A stretch of DNA of 64,000 nucleotides from Dipylidium caninum (GCA_017562135.1 QEYB01000999.1:186001-250000), one strand, 5' to 3'; shown: positions 47,801-60,470, counted from the stretch's first letter. Notes: generated by a model from the sequence alone, not told the origin. Numbers and translations: made by a program.

Positions 47801-50800
47801 TATGTTTTTTCTTCCTCCTCCTCCCCTCCGGGGGGCGGAGGCGGGGAAGAGGTAAGGGTGGTGTACTCAACGAGTGGTCGAACCTCCCTCCACATTTGCC
47901 CATGTACTTAATTTCGACGTTGTGTGAAGTAAAACTTTGTGAATGGCTTTCAATGGCAAACGCGGGGAGAGTGTCGATGATAACACCAACTTAGATATAA
48001 ACTTGTGGCAAATGTGTGTTCAAACTGGAACTTACCATGTATGTAGATCCACTGTGAAAGTGGCCCCGATTTCCGCATGCTCTGACAACTGTAATTTCCC
48101 GCGTCAGATTGTGTTAAGTTAGTCAAAGTCAACATGGACAGTTGGCTTTCATTAGGCAGGAGAAAGAGAAAAAAGAAGGATTTAGACGTTACCTTGACAC
48201 GCCTATACCGCATTACAACCATGCGGGCCAATTAACAGTCAGCCGTCGCCGCTCATTGTGCCAACAATAATTAGACGGGAAATAGTTTCAAAATAAACAA
48301 AACGATTCTCAGAGGTCCTCCACTTTTTACTTTGCAAATAGTCAAAAGGTGGCATTGATTTACGGAGGTGAATTCACCTTCTCAGTGGTAAAAAAGGGGG
48401 AGGGGAAGGGTCTCATCTCGTCTCAAAGGTTTTGACTTCACCTGCCAGACGTAAATGGCCGTAATTGCGTCTATTGTTCCAAACAATTACCTGCTGTCAT
48501 GTGTGGGGAGGTGGAACGCCGGCGAGGGGTTTTAGGTAGGCTGAGGTGAGAGGCGAGGGGTGGCTCCGTCACTCGATGAGCAGCGATGGTGGCGACACGA
48601 TCTTATCGTAGCGGCGTTTCGTGGCTCGGCCCGAGCCACACATCATTTTTATTGCGGATGCAAGATCGTCAGTAATATTAACGTCTCTGCGATCCGTCGG
48701 GACAGGAGGCATCAAATTGCCCCATTTCATGGCGGTCCACCTCCTCGCTCCACGAGCCACTCCCACGCCTTTCGCATTTTGTGACAACGCAGCGCCGAAA
48801 TTCCCACTCCACCTTTGTGTGCACTTAGCAAACAATCGGTGGTTGACGGCACGGACGCGGTTTAACGCAGTCTCTCGGAGGTGAGATAGTTGGAAATCCT
48901 TTAAATTGCGCGTCAAAGGAAAGTTGTAGGAAGAGCGGAGCGAAGGGGGACAATGGGAAATTTTCTATTTGTTAGCAGAACTTCATTTGACCAGCAAATA
49001 TGCAACATAGGACCGGAAAACAGTGAATTAAATCCGGTTAATTATTAATATAATGATTTGTCCAATTTGACTGTCGGTCACTTATTGTATCGCTGTGAAG
49101 AATGAAATCTGCGTAGAATCGCATAAGAAGAGAAAGTTCTTGCCTGCAAAACTATTTCTGTGTAAATGAGGAATAAATACACCCAGCAGACCGATCTAAT
49201 TCAGTCCAGTGAGATAGGTAACCGAACTCCTACTAGAGCTTAACTTTAACGGCTGAATATCACTTAGCAGCATTATGAATTAAAAGCATTCTCACGGAGA
49301 GCCAACATGACCACACCCCGCCACACTCCTCCTACCCCCTTATTTATGCATTTAAATGAGTACGACAAGATGGTGGACCATCATTTCTTTTTTTACTTGA
49401 AATAAGCATACTTTAGGTTAATAGTAAACTTGTTTTTTTCGTAAGAATAACACCTTGTTAAAAAAATTTGGTATTCTCTTATTTTTAAGGTGGGTGAAGT
49501 GTGGTAGCCGGAGGACCTACGCTGGCACATTTTATTTCTTTAAATCACAAATCTGACCCCCTTTGACTTTTTAAAAGCATCCTCAAATAGTCCGCCTAAG
49601 GTGTGTCGTTCAGCTAAGAGCGTGTAATAAAAGTCTAATTGAATTTCCATTTGCCCCATGAGGCTGTAATCGTTCTAGTTAGGAAATACTCCAGCTTTGG
49701 TTGTCTTTAGGCTGCCTTTTTCTACGATTATCTGCAACAACACACGCAATCCTAAAACGGGCAAATGTAATATGATATGTGTGGCTAATTACTTTCTTCT
49801 CTGCTTTGATGTTAGGACTGGTAGGAGAGTTGGTCTATCGTGTTTACGCAGCTACACGAAACCTTCAACCCCAAGCTACCACATTCCTGTCTAAAGCTCT
49901 CACGACTTGCCTCAGTGCCAAATTGAGGGGACGACTTAAAGCATTCACAGGGCTACACTCGCGAAATGACTTCGCACTACACCAATTCTAACTGCTCTGT
50001 GGAGCTTTCCGCCAAACTCGCTATGCACTCACCCTTCCTCAGCTAATCATTCGACGTTGGGGGCTTTTGAATAACACAGACGGCTGCTAAAATAGCGGTT
50101 GACTGTTCGTCTCTAATTAACGCTCCGCCTCCGAACGGGTGATGCACATTAAATCACAGTCTCCTCCACATTTCATGGATGAGAACAAATTCCAGCTCAC
50201 CAATAAGAACCGCATTTAATGCCACTCTGATTCGTTTTATTCTTATTTTGACAAGAGACAGACACTAAAAGGCTAATAAGTAAAAAAATCTTTGCTAGCT
50301 TTAAGGCAAGTCCTCTGCCTCGCCCTCTCGTTTTACTGTCTAGTTCCTGTGAGGGTTACTTATGCTTTTGTCCCAAAATAACCTCAGACGCTTTGAGAGG
50401 AAAAGTGGAGAGCCATTAATAACTCGTAGGGAAGAACAAAAATTGACAAAAAGTCTTTGTTCCCATATGTTTTTAGCCAAGAAGAGAAAAATGATGCAAC
50501 TGCATGGGCCAACTGATGAGTTCATGTTAGTTATCGCCCCGTGGCGCCAGTTTTTCGCCTCCATATCTGTAAACTAGAAGGCACCTAAATCTACCGCCAT
50601 GCTATGGGAAACATAGTAGCCGAGTTAACTACGCCCGGGATATTTGATGCTATTTGAAGAAAAGGCGGTGTACATGAATTCAGAGCTCACTTACTCGGTT
50701 TCAAAAATTCTTGGTGTCTGACTGTCATTCGTAGCTTTGAGTTCCACTCCATTTTTCTGCCATGTTATGGCATTTTTAGGTCCTTTTCGAAAACGACACG

Positions 50801-50852
50801 TAAGGTTCAAACTCAATCCTTCGGGTAGAATAAATTCCTTTCGTTCGCTCAT
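44867..50852 (-). CDS. Single-Ig-domain membrane protein (5' and 3' incomplete)
   Basis: Seven minus-strand exons join in consistent phase: 50852-50695, 48145-48036, 47669-47619, 47402-47348, 47028-46964, 45515-45416 and 44990-44867. Exons 1 and 2 make one Ig domain: first Cys in LSLNLTCRFRKGPKN, Trp in AITWQKNGVEL, then LTLTNLTQSDAGNYSCQS with the DAGNYSC signature. Exons 3-5 give a 50-60-residue acidic then cysteine-containing linker (SRCPGAACKQQC). Exon 6 holds the membrane helix LIGIGTMCSLFFIAVLISAF, and exon 7 a basic juxtamembrane segment (RKLHHRLLAFHRTRQS). The Ig half-exons and helix are firm; exons 3-5 rest on splice sites and phase. No signal peptide is seen, so a 5' exon is missing. 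The role is likely cell-surface adhesion or signalling. The tail probably continues toward 41202. Confidence 0.6.
45560..46560. other. No gene recognised (intron of the Ig gene in this model)
   Basis: AT-leaning at first, then mixed, with a CA-rich patch near 45799-45830. No supported exon on either strand. Confidence 0.35.
48240..50690. other. Large intron between the two halves of the Ig domain
   Basis: In the minus-strand model this is the intron separating the Ig half-exons. I see only chance frames, including overlapping ones at 48560-48916. AT-rich in the middle. Confidence 0.4.
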
Positions 50853-51017
50853 AGTCGAACCGAAGCATAAAGGAGATGGTGAGCGCCTTAAATCACGTCA
50901 GTAGCGGTCACAGAGCCACCATGTCACATAACTCAGCATGTCTCGTCTACATTGGTAAATTTCCGCATATTTTATGGGTCACAGCCCGCCTGGAAATGGG
51001 ATCTCCTGCGACACACC

Positions 51018-51042
51018 TGATTGGTCAAAGTTCAACCAATCA
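51018..51042. promoter_or_regulatory. Inverted double-CCAAT element, copy 1
   Basis: TGATTGG and CCAATCA face each other across eleven bases, giving a perfect 7 bp inverted pair. The core 22 bases GATTGGTCAA-N2-TTCA-N-CCAAT recur at 57131-57152. It lies about 170 bases upstream of the first mapped Ig exon on the minus strand, so it could be part of that promoter. Confidence 0.45.
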
Positions 51043-51659
51043 GACAACGGCCGAAACTATCAACACATTTGCTTATTTCTTGTACTCTCTTTCTCATTAT
51101 ATTCTTCAGATTGGACAAATGAGAAGGCGATTCTGCATCAATGGCGAGAAATTACTGTTTCCGTAGAATCAGACGTCACCATCGTCTGATGCTTGGCGTT
51201 GGGAACCAGTTTTTTGAGGGGTGGGCAAAAAGCGCCAAATCTTTCTTGTGAAGACAGTGTAAACACCGGGCATACATATTTAAGGGACAATTCCTAAACG
51301 TGTCTTGCAGTAATGGCTCATAACTAGTACTTGCCCCACGTTACCGCAAAAGGAGATGGGATATTTCAATAGAGAGTTAAATAACTACCATGATTTTCGG
51401 AAATGATCACTTTACCATACGTCTGTAACACATCCACCGTTGAAGACAAGCGCCATGGCGCTCACCGTCCCGACCGACATGACAACTACGTTTGAGTAGC
51501 AGTTGTTACTGTGCTAATGGGTTGTGTGGGTACGCAATATGTTAACATTAACAGTTTATGTAAAGGCGGATAAGGACAGATGGTGCGTTCCCTGAGTTAG
51601 TCAAATTCTCAATTATAACCCAGACGGACACGTTCGTATGCTCTGACGCGTAGTTTACT

Positions 51660-51705
51660 TATAGTAGCAAGTATATGGTATATGGTATAGTATAGTATAT
51701 GGTCG
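51660..51705 (+). repeat. TATATGG/TATAG tandem
   Basis: Degenerate tandem units of TATATGG and TATAG in an AT-rich setting. Low-complexity repeat. Confidence 0.6.
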
Positions 51706-51942
51706 AAATTACTTTTTGCAGGATCTTGGACAAATTTTGGTAAACATGAAAAAAATGGACGTATTAAATAGCAATTTTGAAAGGCATCATCAGTAAAGCT
51801 GCCAATTTTCATCCATATCGGCAGGTATATCTAGAACTTAATACATTCCGAGTTAACGATTGCGGGCACACTCACGTCCAAAAATGTCGCAGGATGGGAT
51901 TCACGGTGGTTTGGGCTCATTATCATTCTCATCACTGGCTTC

Positions 51943-52161
51943 ATGAACTCCTTCAACCCTTCAAGTCCGTTTCCCCCACTTGAGGTATTTTCACTCCAAT
52001 CCACCTCGCGTTCTGAGCGGCAAGCAGCTTTAAGAAAGGCAGAGATGGATTTGTGGGGAGGCATAGGGAAAAGTATACGGGACCGCGGCAATGTTCTCAG
52101 AAACGTACCGAATAACCATATTGCCAAAACGCCTGTCTTCTCTGCCCTAAAGGCCCTTTAA
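51943..52161 (+). CDS. Candidate small or C-terminal coding segment
   Basis: A 72-codon frame from ATG 51943 to TAA reads MNSFNPSSPFPPLEVFSLQS, then a charged segment ending KSIRDRGNVLRNVPNNHIAK and a hydrophobic end. It looks protein-like with normal composition, but the minus strand is also open (51831-52127), and no splice partner or promoter is evident. Family not recognised. Confidence 0.2.
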   Translation: MNSFNPSSPFPPLEVFSLQSTSRSERQAALRKAEMDLWGGIGKSIRDRGNVLRNVPNNHIAKTPVFSALKAL

Positions 52162-52199
52162 AAGGTGGTTAAAATCGCACATTGGAATTAAAACGTGTA

Positions 52200-53200
52200 T
52201 CGCACTGAGATAGGTCGCGAATGTTTGAGTGGGCAGTGGTAGGTAAGAAGGAAAGGGAGGAAAAATGCAACAGCGGCAGCATTAGCAACCACCAATCGGG
52301 CAAATAGACCCATTCGGGGGTGTGTGGGGATTACAGCCTCCCCGGTGGAAGCCAAAAAACCCCGGCGGTGTTGGAAAAAAGTCCTCAGCGGAAAGGGATG
52401 GATAACGTGGTTGGGAGGAGGGCCGAAAGGACCCATGTATCCAACGTGGAAGGGAGGCGGAGGCGATCGTCGTTCCGTATAGTTTAAAGACTTCCGCTCC
52501 TGCCATGCCCACCCATTATCCTTTGCGAGTATGACTTATTAATGGAAGTTATTCGACAGTTTTGTCTTCATTACTGTCCCCCTGTTCCCCAAGCCTAGCG
52601 GTGGCGAGTTGCCGAGGCGAGGAGTCACGAGTGAGAGAGGGGGGGAAATTTATGGTACAATAATATCGGGTCACCTCGAGCGCAAGGCGTGGGGAAGACG
52701 TCGGTGCGATGAGGACACAGACAAGCTAACAAAGATGCCCGGAAGGCATAATGGGGCTCTCGAATTTCTAAGTCCGCGATGGGCTCTCGCATTCAGTGAC
52801 GTCGTAATGAAAAGGCGATCTTCAACAATCCAAGTCGAGCGGATGTCCAATGTTCCGTAGTGCGAGAGCGAATAGTCATCTAAGGGATTTGCGAGACAAG
52901 AAGATAACTCCAATTCAACCATGACATGGTCGAAGGAAGAATGGTGAGTCTTTAAACAGACATGCGAAGAATTCGGTATCTGACCAAAGGGGGTCGACGA
53001 AAAAGCCTGTCCGCGGGAGGCTGGCAATAGCTCCCGGTCAACACATTTCTACGGATCTAGGCAACTAGAACGCTTCATCTTTCACAAAGCGACAATTCGG
53101 AGGATATGTCGATGTCTGGATAGGTCAATCTCCCACCCCCCCGGTACATTCGCTTCCGCATTCAGATTAAGTAAAGGGGGTAGAGTCGAGTTGCGACCTG
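52200..53200. other. No gene recognised
   Basis: Purine-rich on the plus strand near 52240-52480, otherwise mixed. Overlapping frames on both strands without domain or splice support. Confidence 0.35.
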
Positions 53201-53227
53201 TTGCTCCCTCCGTCAGGCTGTTTACAG

Positions 53228-53521
53228 TCCTTGGTCCTGATTGATGGCACAAGTCAGCAGTGTCGCCAATTCGACATTCCGGATGATAAGCCCCCGTCTA
53301 CTCTAACTCCAACTGCAACTCCAACACCAGCTCCCACTCCCGCTGCCCTTCCTGCCCTCATTCGATCCTCACCCACCACCCTCTTCCTCCCCCCCACCTC
53401 CCCACCCCCAAGGTCGCCCCTTTCTACACTCCAGTCCACGACTGTTCTGGCCAGTACAACGAGCCCAGTTGGCGGACTGGGACTGCTCCCATACGGAAAA
53501 TTGCGATGTCGCCAACTCTGA
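53228..53521 (+). CDS. Candidate Pro/Thr-rich terminal exon
   Basis: After TTTACAG an open frame reads SLVLIDGTSQQCRQFDIPDD, then a Thr/Pro/Ala repeat region (PTATPTPAPTPAALPAL), then STTSPVGGLGLLPYGKLRC to TGA. The composition suits a disordered or mucin-like C-terminus. No partner exon was identified and the low complexity weakens the case. Confidence 0.25.
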   Translation, partial: SLVLIDGTSQQCRQFDIPDDKPPSTLTPTATPTPAPTPAALPALIRSSPTTLFLPPTSPPPRSPLSTLQSTTVLASTTSPVGGLGLLPYGKLRCRQL

Positions 53522-53529
53522 TAATGATG

Positions 53530-54540
53530 ATAGAAACACCATGAGGAGAGCCAATTAATCATTGGGAAGTAAAACGGCGAACATCGAGGCGTCGGCGGAC
53601 TTAGGGGACTGGGGCGCATTTGCGTACGTGATTGTGTGCAGATGCGTGTGATAGACCGCACCTCCACGAATCGGCGTCGTGGGCGTCACATAGGAGAGGG
53701 AGGAGAGCAAAGAGAAGACCTAGGTTCATTGGCCAACCGGGGTTACCGGAAGGTTGCTTCACCGTAGATGGGTAAGACACAGGGTGGGATGGAGAGCTGA
53801 TGTGGAGATTCCAAGAAAGTGTACAATGGGAGGCCTGATGATTCACCTCGCATCACCACCGTTCCAATGCATTAAAACGCAAATACTCCAGTTCCAACTC
53901 CACTTCCTCTCCGTCCCAGGTAAGGCAAACATCGGGCGCCTTTGCTTGTCACTTCCACACTACGTCATTACAACAGGTCGACATGCACGCGAACAGTCAG
54001 GTGGTTTCGTCACTTCCATCGCAGTGGAGCAGGAAACGGAAGGAAAGGCGGCCGTGCGCCACTGCATAACCTCGACAACAGCGTCCTCGCGTCCCCTATC
54101 GCGACGGGACTTCAACGCCTTCCGTTTACCGATCGTCCTTGCAGCCCGCCAATTTGTGGTTTCCAAATAGCCACAACCGTCATAAGGTCCGACGATGGGG
54201 CGCCAGCCTCGACTGGAGAGCCAACCCCAACATTCTCCGTCTACCTCATGTGGGGCTGAGCAGGAGGACGGGGTGTTTCGAGTTAGCAGCCACGGACGCA
54301 CACGTGGGCGTAGAAGCAGTTTCAGGTGGAGTAGCACATCGACGTTTTCGCAGCCCCCATGACGCCTCCGTAGTGCGCTCCAAATGTGTACTTCGTGAAC
54401 AGTGAGTGTGAGACCTGAGAGGAGGTGGAGGAATTAGTGGTGAATGGGGTTGTGTAAAGCTAGGTAAGTTAGGTTGAGTCGGATGAGGCGATGAGGTGGA
54501 AGGTGAGGCCCTGAAGAGCCGGGTAGTTGAGGCGGCCCGG
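53530..54540. other. GC-rich stretch with competing frames
   Basis: A strong donor-like CCCAG|GTAAGG occurs near 53920 on the plus strand, and frames of 80-140 codons overlap on both strands to 54405. I could not choose a coherent exon chain. A gene may be present here but I cannot support one. Confidence 0.25.
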
Positions 54541-54729
54541 AGGCGAGGGGAGGAGACAGATAGTTAGTTTTTCACGTGAGAGAAAAGCGGCAGCCTTTGG
54601 CTGCTACTCTTTTCCATTTCAATGTAGCGCTGCATCACATCTCCCCTTGCACGTGCCCCTATGCCCTTCCTCGTTTGTTTGTTGACCCTTCACCATTTTC
54701 CTTGGTGGCTGTCCCGCAAATGGAAAACC

Positions 54730-54832
54730 CAGAAAGTGAAAGGGGAGGGGGAGAGGGGGGGAGGGGAGGAGGAGAAGGAGGAAAAGGAGGGAGAGGAGAA
54801 TGAGACGAATGAGGGAAGGAAGACTAGGTGTA
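54730..54832 (+). repeat. Near-homopurine tract of ~100 bases
   Basis: The plus strand is almost entirely G and A across about 100 bases, with G runs up to seven, interrupted by very few pyrimidines. Mirror-like purine tracts of this kind can form triplex or quadruplex DNA. Long frames across it are compositional. Confidence 0.7.
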
Positions 54833-55399
54833 GTGGGTGCGAGTGCAATGAGATGGGAGAGGGACTCAAGAGAAGAGGAGTGGTGGGCCGGCATAAGGAC
54901 GAACAATAGATGTAGATGCACCCACCTCATCGAGGATAGGTGAGGAACAACGACGACCAGGACTGAAGCACAGTCCGACACCAGGTCGTCAGATCGAGGC
55001 ACGCACATTGGAGTGCGAGGGAGCTCCCGCCTCCCATCATCACCGCTTCTTCCACCTTTCCAGTCGTTTTCAGTGGGGACAACTTCTACCAGTGGCCTCC
55101 TCCTCCTCTCATCTGCTCGTCACAGACGACGCGAACTCTCATTGCCTGCGGTGAATGTGGTGGTGGCGGCGGAGAGAAGAAAAGTCGCCATCGGTAGATG
55201 CATTCAACCCTCTGACCTGCATCACCCACCCAATCGGTGACACCAGGCGTTCACATTCCTCCCCATCCTCCCACCTCGAGCAATAAGGCCCTTACTCAAC
55301 CTCACTTCCTCATGACTAACCTTTTGACAACGTCGATAGTCCCCGACTGTATATCTGTGCGGAGAGACCGACCAACGCAGAAACAACCCCCCACCTCGA

Positions 55400-55500
55400 T
55401 GCCGTGATGTCGCCCAAACTTCCGTCTCCTTTCCCCCGCCTTTCCCTCCCCCTCCTTTCCCTCCCTCCTTTCTGCCTCTTCCCCACCCTCTCACTCGCCT
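55400..55500 (+). repeat. Pyrimidine-rich tract
   Basis: Mostly C and T on the plus strand with CCCTCC/TTTCCC-type units. Same character, opposite strand, as the purine tract 600 bases earlier. Not coding. Confidence 0.6.
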
Positions 55501-55894
55501 GCTTCACGCATCTCCGCCTGCTTCTCGCACATTCCATTCTCACGTGTCACGACGCCACCAGACGGACTGGAGCACCACACACCCGCACGAGTGTGGATTG
55601 AAAGTCGCCTCCTAATCGCCTTGCCAAAACTAGCCGTCAAATGCGAATTGTCCACACGTGGTGGGAAGAGATGACATTTCACCCTCGAATCTCCTCATAC
55701 CACACGTCAGTTTTGCCTCAGACTGGGACATGAGGTGGCAGTAGTGGAGCCGTTCAAAACCCACGCTCGCATGCCCACCTCCTCTTCTCATTGTCACTCG
55801 ACGCCACAATGATCCTCACGAGTAGATGCCCATTCAGTCTCCACGCTCATAGCCCCATCCATGTGGCTTCGTGCGCTTCTCCTCTGCAAATCCA

Positions 55895-56024
55895 CCCCAA
55901 CTCTGACCTGTTGAGTCCTGACTTCACTGTCTGCATCACCTTCGACTGGCTCGGAAGTAAACTTTCGTACTTCCGCCCAGACAAATTTGTCGAAGCGGCA
56001 CGCGACGTTTTCGACCGTTGTTAG
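55895..56024 (+). other. Weak candidate exon
   Basis: A plus-strand frame ends TFDWLGSKLSYFRPDKFVEA and a few more residues before TAG. It is protein-like but short, and no acceptor or partner exon is convincing. Confidence 0.15.
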
Positions 56025-57130
56025 TATCGAGAAATCTCCTAATTATTTCACTTCCTTCCCTTCTCCCGTTGTTAACATCTTCAGCCTTTTACTTTAGATC
56101 GCTAACCAATCGAATAGGTTGCGCCACTCCGAGGCATTGTCTCCTCATCCTCATTACCAGTTCTCCATACTTTTAGGAAGTTTGCCTCTCCAAGGGGCTT
56201 CGATAAAAACCATCGAGACTTCAGAGTATGTGGCAGGTCTTTCTCATCTATTCCTTATCTTTGACTATTTCTTGCCAATGAAGTTAAATTAAGTGTAAAT
56301 TTTTCCACAGAAGGCGAAGATAGGAGAGAACTGTTTTTGTGACCGCGCTAAATGTAGCGTAAACTAATTGCTTCCGTTTCCGAGGGCACTGTCTGCCTAC
56401 GGATTTAAACAGCCTCTAATACTCTACCTAGCCTAGTTAGACGGAAGCAGTGAAATGAGCTTTGACAGAGCCAGTATGGGCAGTAGAGCACGAACACGAA
56501 CTGAGAGTTCTCAGCTCTCCTCCCATATGAAAGTGTAGACGTATCGTCGACAACGTCATTTTGAATGGTGGTAGGAAAAGATGGTCTTCTCGGTGTGCGT
56601 GACTGCCTTTGTTGCTGATGACCAGCGGACGTCGGGAAAACAGTTGCACCGGTCAAGTTTGGCATTGGAAGGGAGCACGACGCAGTAATAATTGACAGAG
56701 TTGAAGAATCGATTTGGTTTAAAACAAATTTCAGCATTAAGTGGTAATTCGAGTGAGGGTTATTTTCTTCTACGGTTCATTAAGCTGTTCTAACGTGAAA
56801 TCTTACGCAACTACTGTCTCAATGACCGTATGAAGGCTTTGGTGAGCTGCAGATATGGCAAGTAGATCACAAAACTTCTAAATAAACAATAAGAGGGAAA
56901 GCAAAAACTGTGAATTTTGTTCCAACTTTGCGTTGTAGGCAACACGGCCTAATTTGACTCTGATCCGACTAACGTGACTAGATGTAGACTCGATTTGGGC
57001 GCCATCCCGCCTGTCGGTATGCTGGCCTACAGGGACTCAGAACCACAACCCAAGCTTGTAGACGGCAACCAGAATAATGAAATGGGTGCCTGCTGGAGAA
57101 AAAACAGTCCAAACGGTTCTACCGCACTCA

Positions 57131-57152
57131 GATTGGTCAACATTCAGCCAAT
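57131..57152. promoter_or_regulatory. Inverted double-CCAAT element, copy 2
   Basis: GATTGGTCAA-N2-TTCA-N-CCAAT, the same 22-base arrangement as at 51019-51040, with 19 positions identical by design of the pattern. It sits inside a short open frame (56974-57195), which argues that the frame is not coding. Confidence 0.4.
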
Positions 57153-59684
57153 AAGAAGGCAGGTGGAAAAACTGCTGACGTTTCTATCGCCTTAGACCCA
57201 AATTATCACTAACGCAATGAAGAAAATGTGAGATTTCGACCCAAAAACAGCGAAACAAGTGGTTAGAAAGATTAATTACTTCATGCTAGAACGTTACTTT
57301 TACCTAAAAGAAGGATAAATAAACAAAGCGAGTGTTTCCTCGTGTTGAAGAAGGAAAACGTTTAAATATTGCATTCAGCCTTCCGGTAAAATTTTTTTGC
57401 TGGCACAGCGTTGGGTGGAATTCACGCGGTTGGTTGGCGGAGTCATGGTCATGGTGAAAAGCCCCCGCGCTCCTCAGGTCATTTAACTGCGCAACTCTTA
57501 GTGTATTTTTAATCTTATAGCATCACGAGAGAGCTCAACTGGGCTCCTACTTGGTGGCCCTTTGTATGTGTTTATTGTGGAAGCAAAAGGCATCTAGGGC
57601 GAGGGACCTCACAAACGCCCCCCCTGCTCGAATTGTTAACCACCGTAATATTTCCTCATTTTTCTGGCAGAAAATAGATAACTGGTTTAAGTAAATTCCC
57701 CCTTCATTTGTTTATTTCAGGCCAAGCCTATTAGGCCTGAATTAATTCTCAATACATCGCCTACTTGAAATAGCTAACGAGTGGAAAAACTCCATCAATA
57801 CAAGTAGTACTTTGAAGTGTTTAACTCGTGCACCGAGTCAGTAAATGATAAAACGATATGGAAATAAAGGGTAAGCGGTCACATGGGAACGGAGTCTCAG
57901 AACCCTTTCTCATGCGTCTACAGCGAGAATCGGGAAGTAGAGTTAAAATTTATTTTTTAAGTAAATAATACAAGCTTTTTTTTCAGCTAATAATCAAGTT
58001 GATCTTCAAATTAATGACACTGTAGTTCACCATCGTACTTTGTGTAAACTTTGGAGGATCTGCTCACTCGGCTCCTTATTCGTCCTCACATCCATATAAT
58101 GGCGTATTGTAGGAATACTTTAACGTCATACACGCATCTTAACTAGGTTCTTTACCTAACTTCAGTCTGTGCTGGTCAGCATTATTTCCGCCTTCGAATC
58201 GATATACAAATTTCGGAAATTGAAGACGTTGTGAGCTGCTATACAATGTAAATTTCCGATTATCTTTTGCTAAGATCTTTCTTTTGCCGCAGTTAAATGG
58301 CAAAATTATTATTATAGGGTATGTGGGCTAATGACGACAACGAACAGTGTTAGTAAATTTAACTTTCACATAAATTATGTTTTTCAGATCATTTCTTTGG
58401 TGAGTAAGTGACACCTTTCACCACTATACTACATTTTAATAAATGGCCCACTAACAGAGATAATGAGGAATCCATGACCTTGGTTCCTTTAACAGTGTGG
58501 AAACGCGTAAACACTCTTTTGGCCCCTATGAACGGTAAAAGTAGTCCAAGTAATAAAATTTAATAGAAGTTGATGTATAGCCCCTCCACAAACAATGGGT
58601 GCAAATTATCCTCGGTTAGAGACTTCCAAAAGTCATTCTTGCTTACTATTCATTTCCACATCCCTTCAAGTAACTTGGTAAAACGTATTACCAACTGAGA
58701 TATTAATGCCGAATAGCTATCAACCGACCGATTTGATTTTATATACGGTAGGTGACATAAAAGATTATAATCCGTTGGTTTGCGTTTTAATAGCTCAAAT
58801 AGTGCACAGATGATAAATGTAATGTTTCGTGAATTAAATAAAAATGTTCTATGAGTACAACCTCATGGAGTGAGAATTTTCGGAGTGGTTTCATCCTTGC
58901 GCCTCTTCTTTTCTCCTCTTTCTTATTTTACACTAGGAATTCGGGTAACATTTTGACATTTCGGCTGCCAGGGCTAAATCTACACGACGCGCCGAGATTT
59001 ATCTGTCCTCCCCAAAGTTACCGATAGGCACTCTTGGGTTGACTTGTAGTACGCGGTTATGCTAAAGACAGGAAAAGGTGGTCTTAGTGTGTGGAAAATA
59101 GTACCAATTGAATGCATGATCCCCGGGGGCTGTAGGATAATAATTTTTTCTAAACAAAGGTCCACTCGCATACTAGGGCGTCCGGTACTGTTGCGGGACC
59201 CTTGCTTATAAAGAGAGGTAATTTCGTCATTAACCCTATGCAGTGCAGTAATTCGTTACCGCAATGGTCTATCTAAATGGGCACACTGTTGAGGCAGGAG
59301 ACATTTCGGGGGGGGGGACTGGGGGAGAAGATAAGTCATCAAACACCGTCATTAAATACTGCGGCATAAAGTGCATGGGTCGTTTAAAACAAAGTCCACG
59401 ATCCACCACCTCGTGTTCCCAGCCTTTCTGTGTCTAACGTGAAAGTATGTACTTTTGCGGTACCATGAGCCCACACCAGCAGGTTTCGCCCAACAGGCAT
59501 AGGAGTTTGCATACCTAAGCCAGTTGTGTAGAGAAAAAAACGACTTTTTCGTCGCCATCCCATTCATCCTGCCCGCTTTCACGCAATCCCATTTATGCTC
59601 CAATTAGACCAAGCAATTCTCCTACTTCGTCCCCCAGATAAGGAGCCGAGACATCTCCTTTCTCGGAATTGCACACAAGGCTAT

Positions 59685-59703
59685 TTTATTATTATTATTA
59701 TTA
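59685..59703 (+). repeat. ATT microsatellite
   Basis: About six tandem ATT units. Simple repeat. Confidence 0.7.
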
Positions 59704-60470
59704 TGACAGTTGGCTTTAACACGCCATGGTTGCCATGGCAACCACCGGGCCATTACGACGAATATACATGCACGACAGATAGGAAAGAAAGTTTTTTTTT
59801 AAGACATAAGAAAGCGGTTGAAATGTGACTCATCAACGCAACTGTCACCTTCAGCACGGCTAGTAAATAAATAGTTTTCTTCCGTTAACTCCGCAGTATT
59901 CGACGAAAGAGCATAAATTAGTGATGGGCAAAGCGGTAAGGGTGGGTGATGCCGGAGGCGTGAGTGTGGGCGGGGTCAGCGGGCTGGAACTGAAACTGGG
60001 ATTAGGTATAAGTTTAGGCAGTTAAGAGGTCGAGGTGAACTCCATAGGTTAGTCCTCTCAACTCTTCCGTCGATGTGCCAGGTTAGATGAGGATTAACTT
60101 TTAACTAATCAGACTCTGATAATGTAAAAGGCGTATTTCGAGTCGACTCGAAAACCAACGTGGAGGAGAGAAGGGGTGGAAGGGCGTCCTGGAGGGGATA
60201 TTTTTAATTTCTGTGGCAATAATTTCGCTACCACGTAAGGCGATGTTGCACAACAAAGTCACTATGATCTACCGATCCGCGCCGATCGTAGTGCTAAAAT
60301 CACCTTTGAAATCAGATTAACAACAAAATACCTAATATTTCATTCTTGTGGAGCTATGGCTGAATAAAACGACCACTAACATCACCTCTCTCATGCCCTA
60401 ATGCAAAACCGAGTGTATGAATAATAGTTTCTTGTGATAAAGGGGAATTGTTTGCACTAAGCTCTTTTAG

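Larger units (their letters stand above)
56030..60465. other. Gene-poor interval
   Basis: No gene can be supported. A 110-codon minus frame at 56405-56737 and short plus frames look like chance. The interval is AT-rich from about 57200 to 58960. It contains the second double-CCAAT element, a poly-G run near 59309-59317 and an ATT microsatellite near 59685-59703. Confidence 0.35.
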
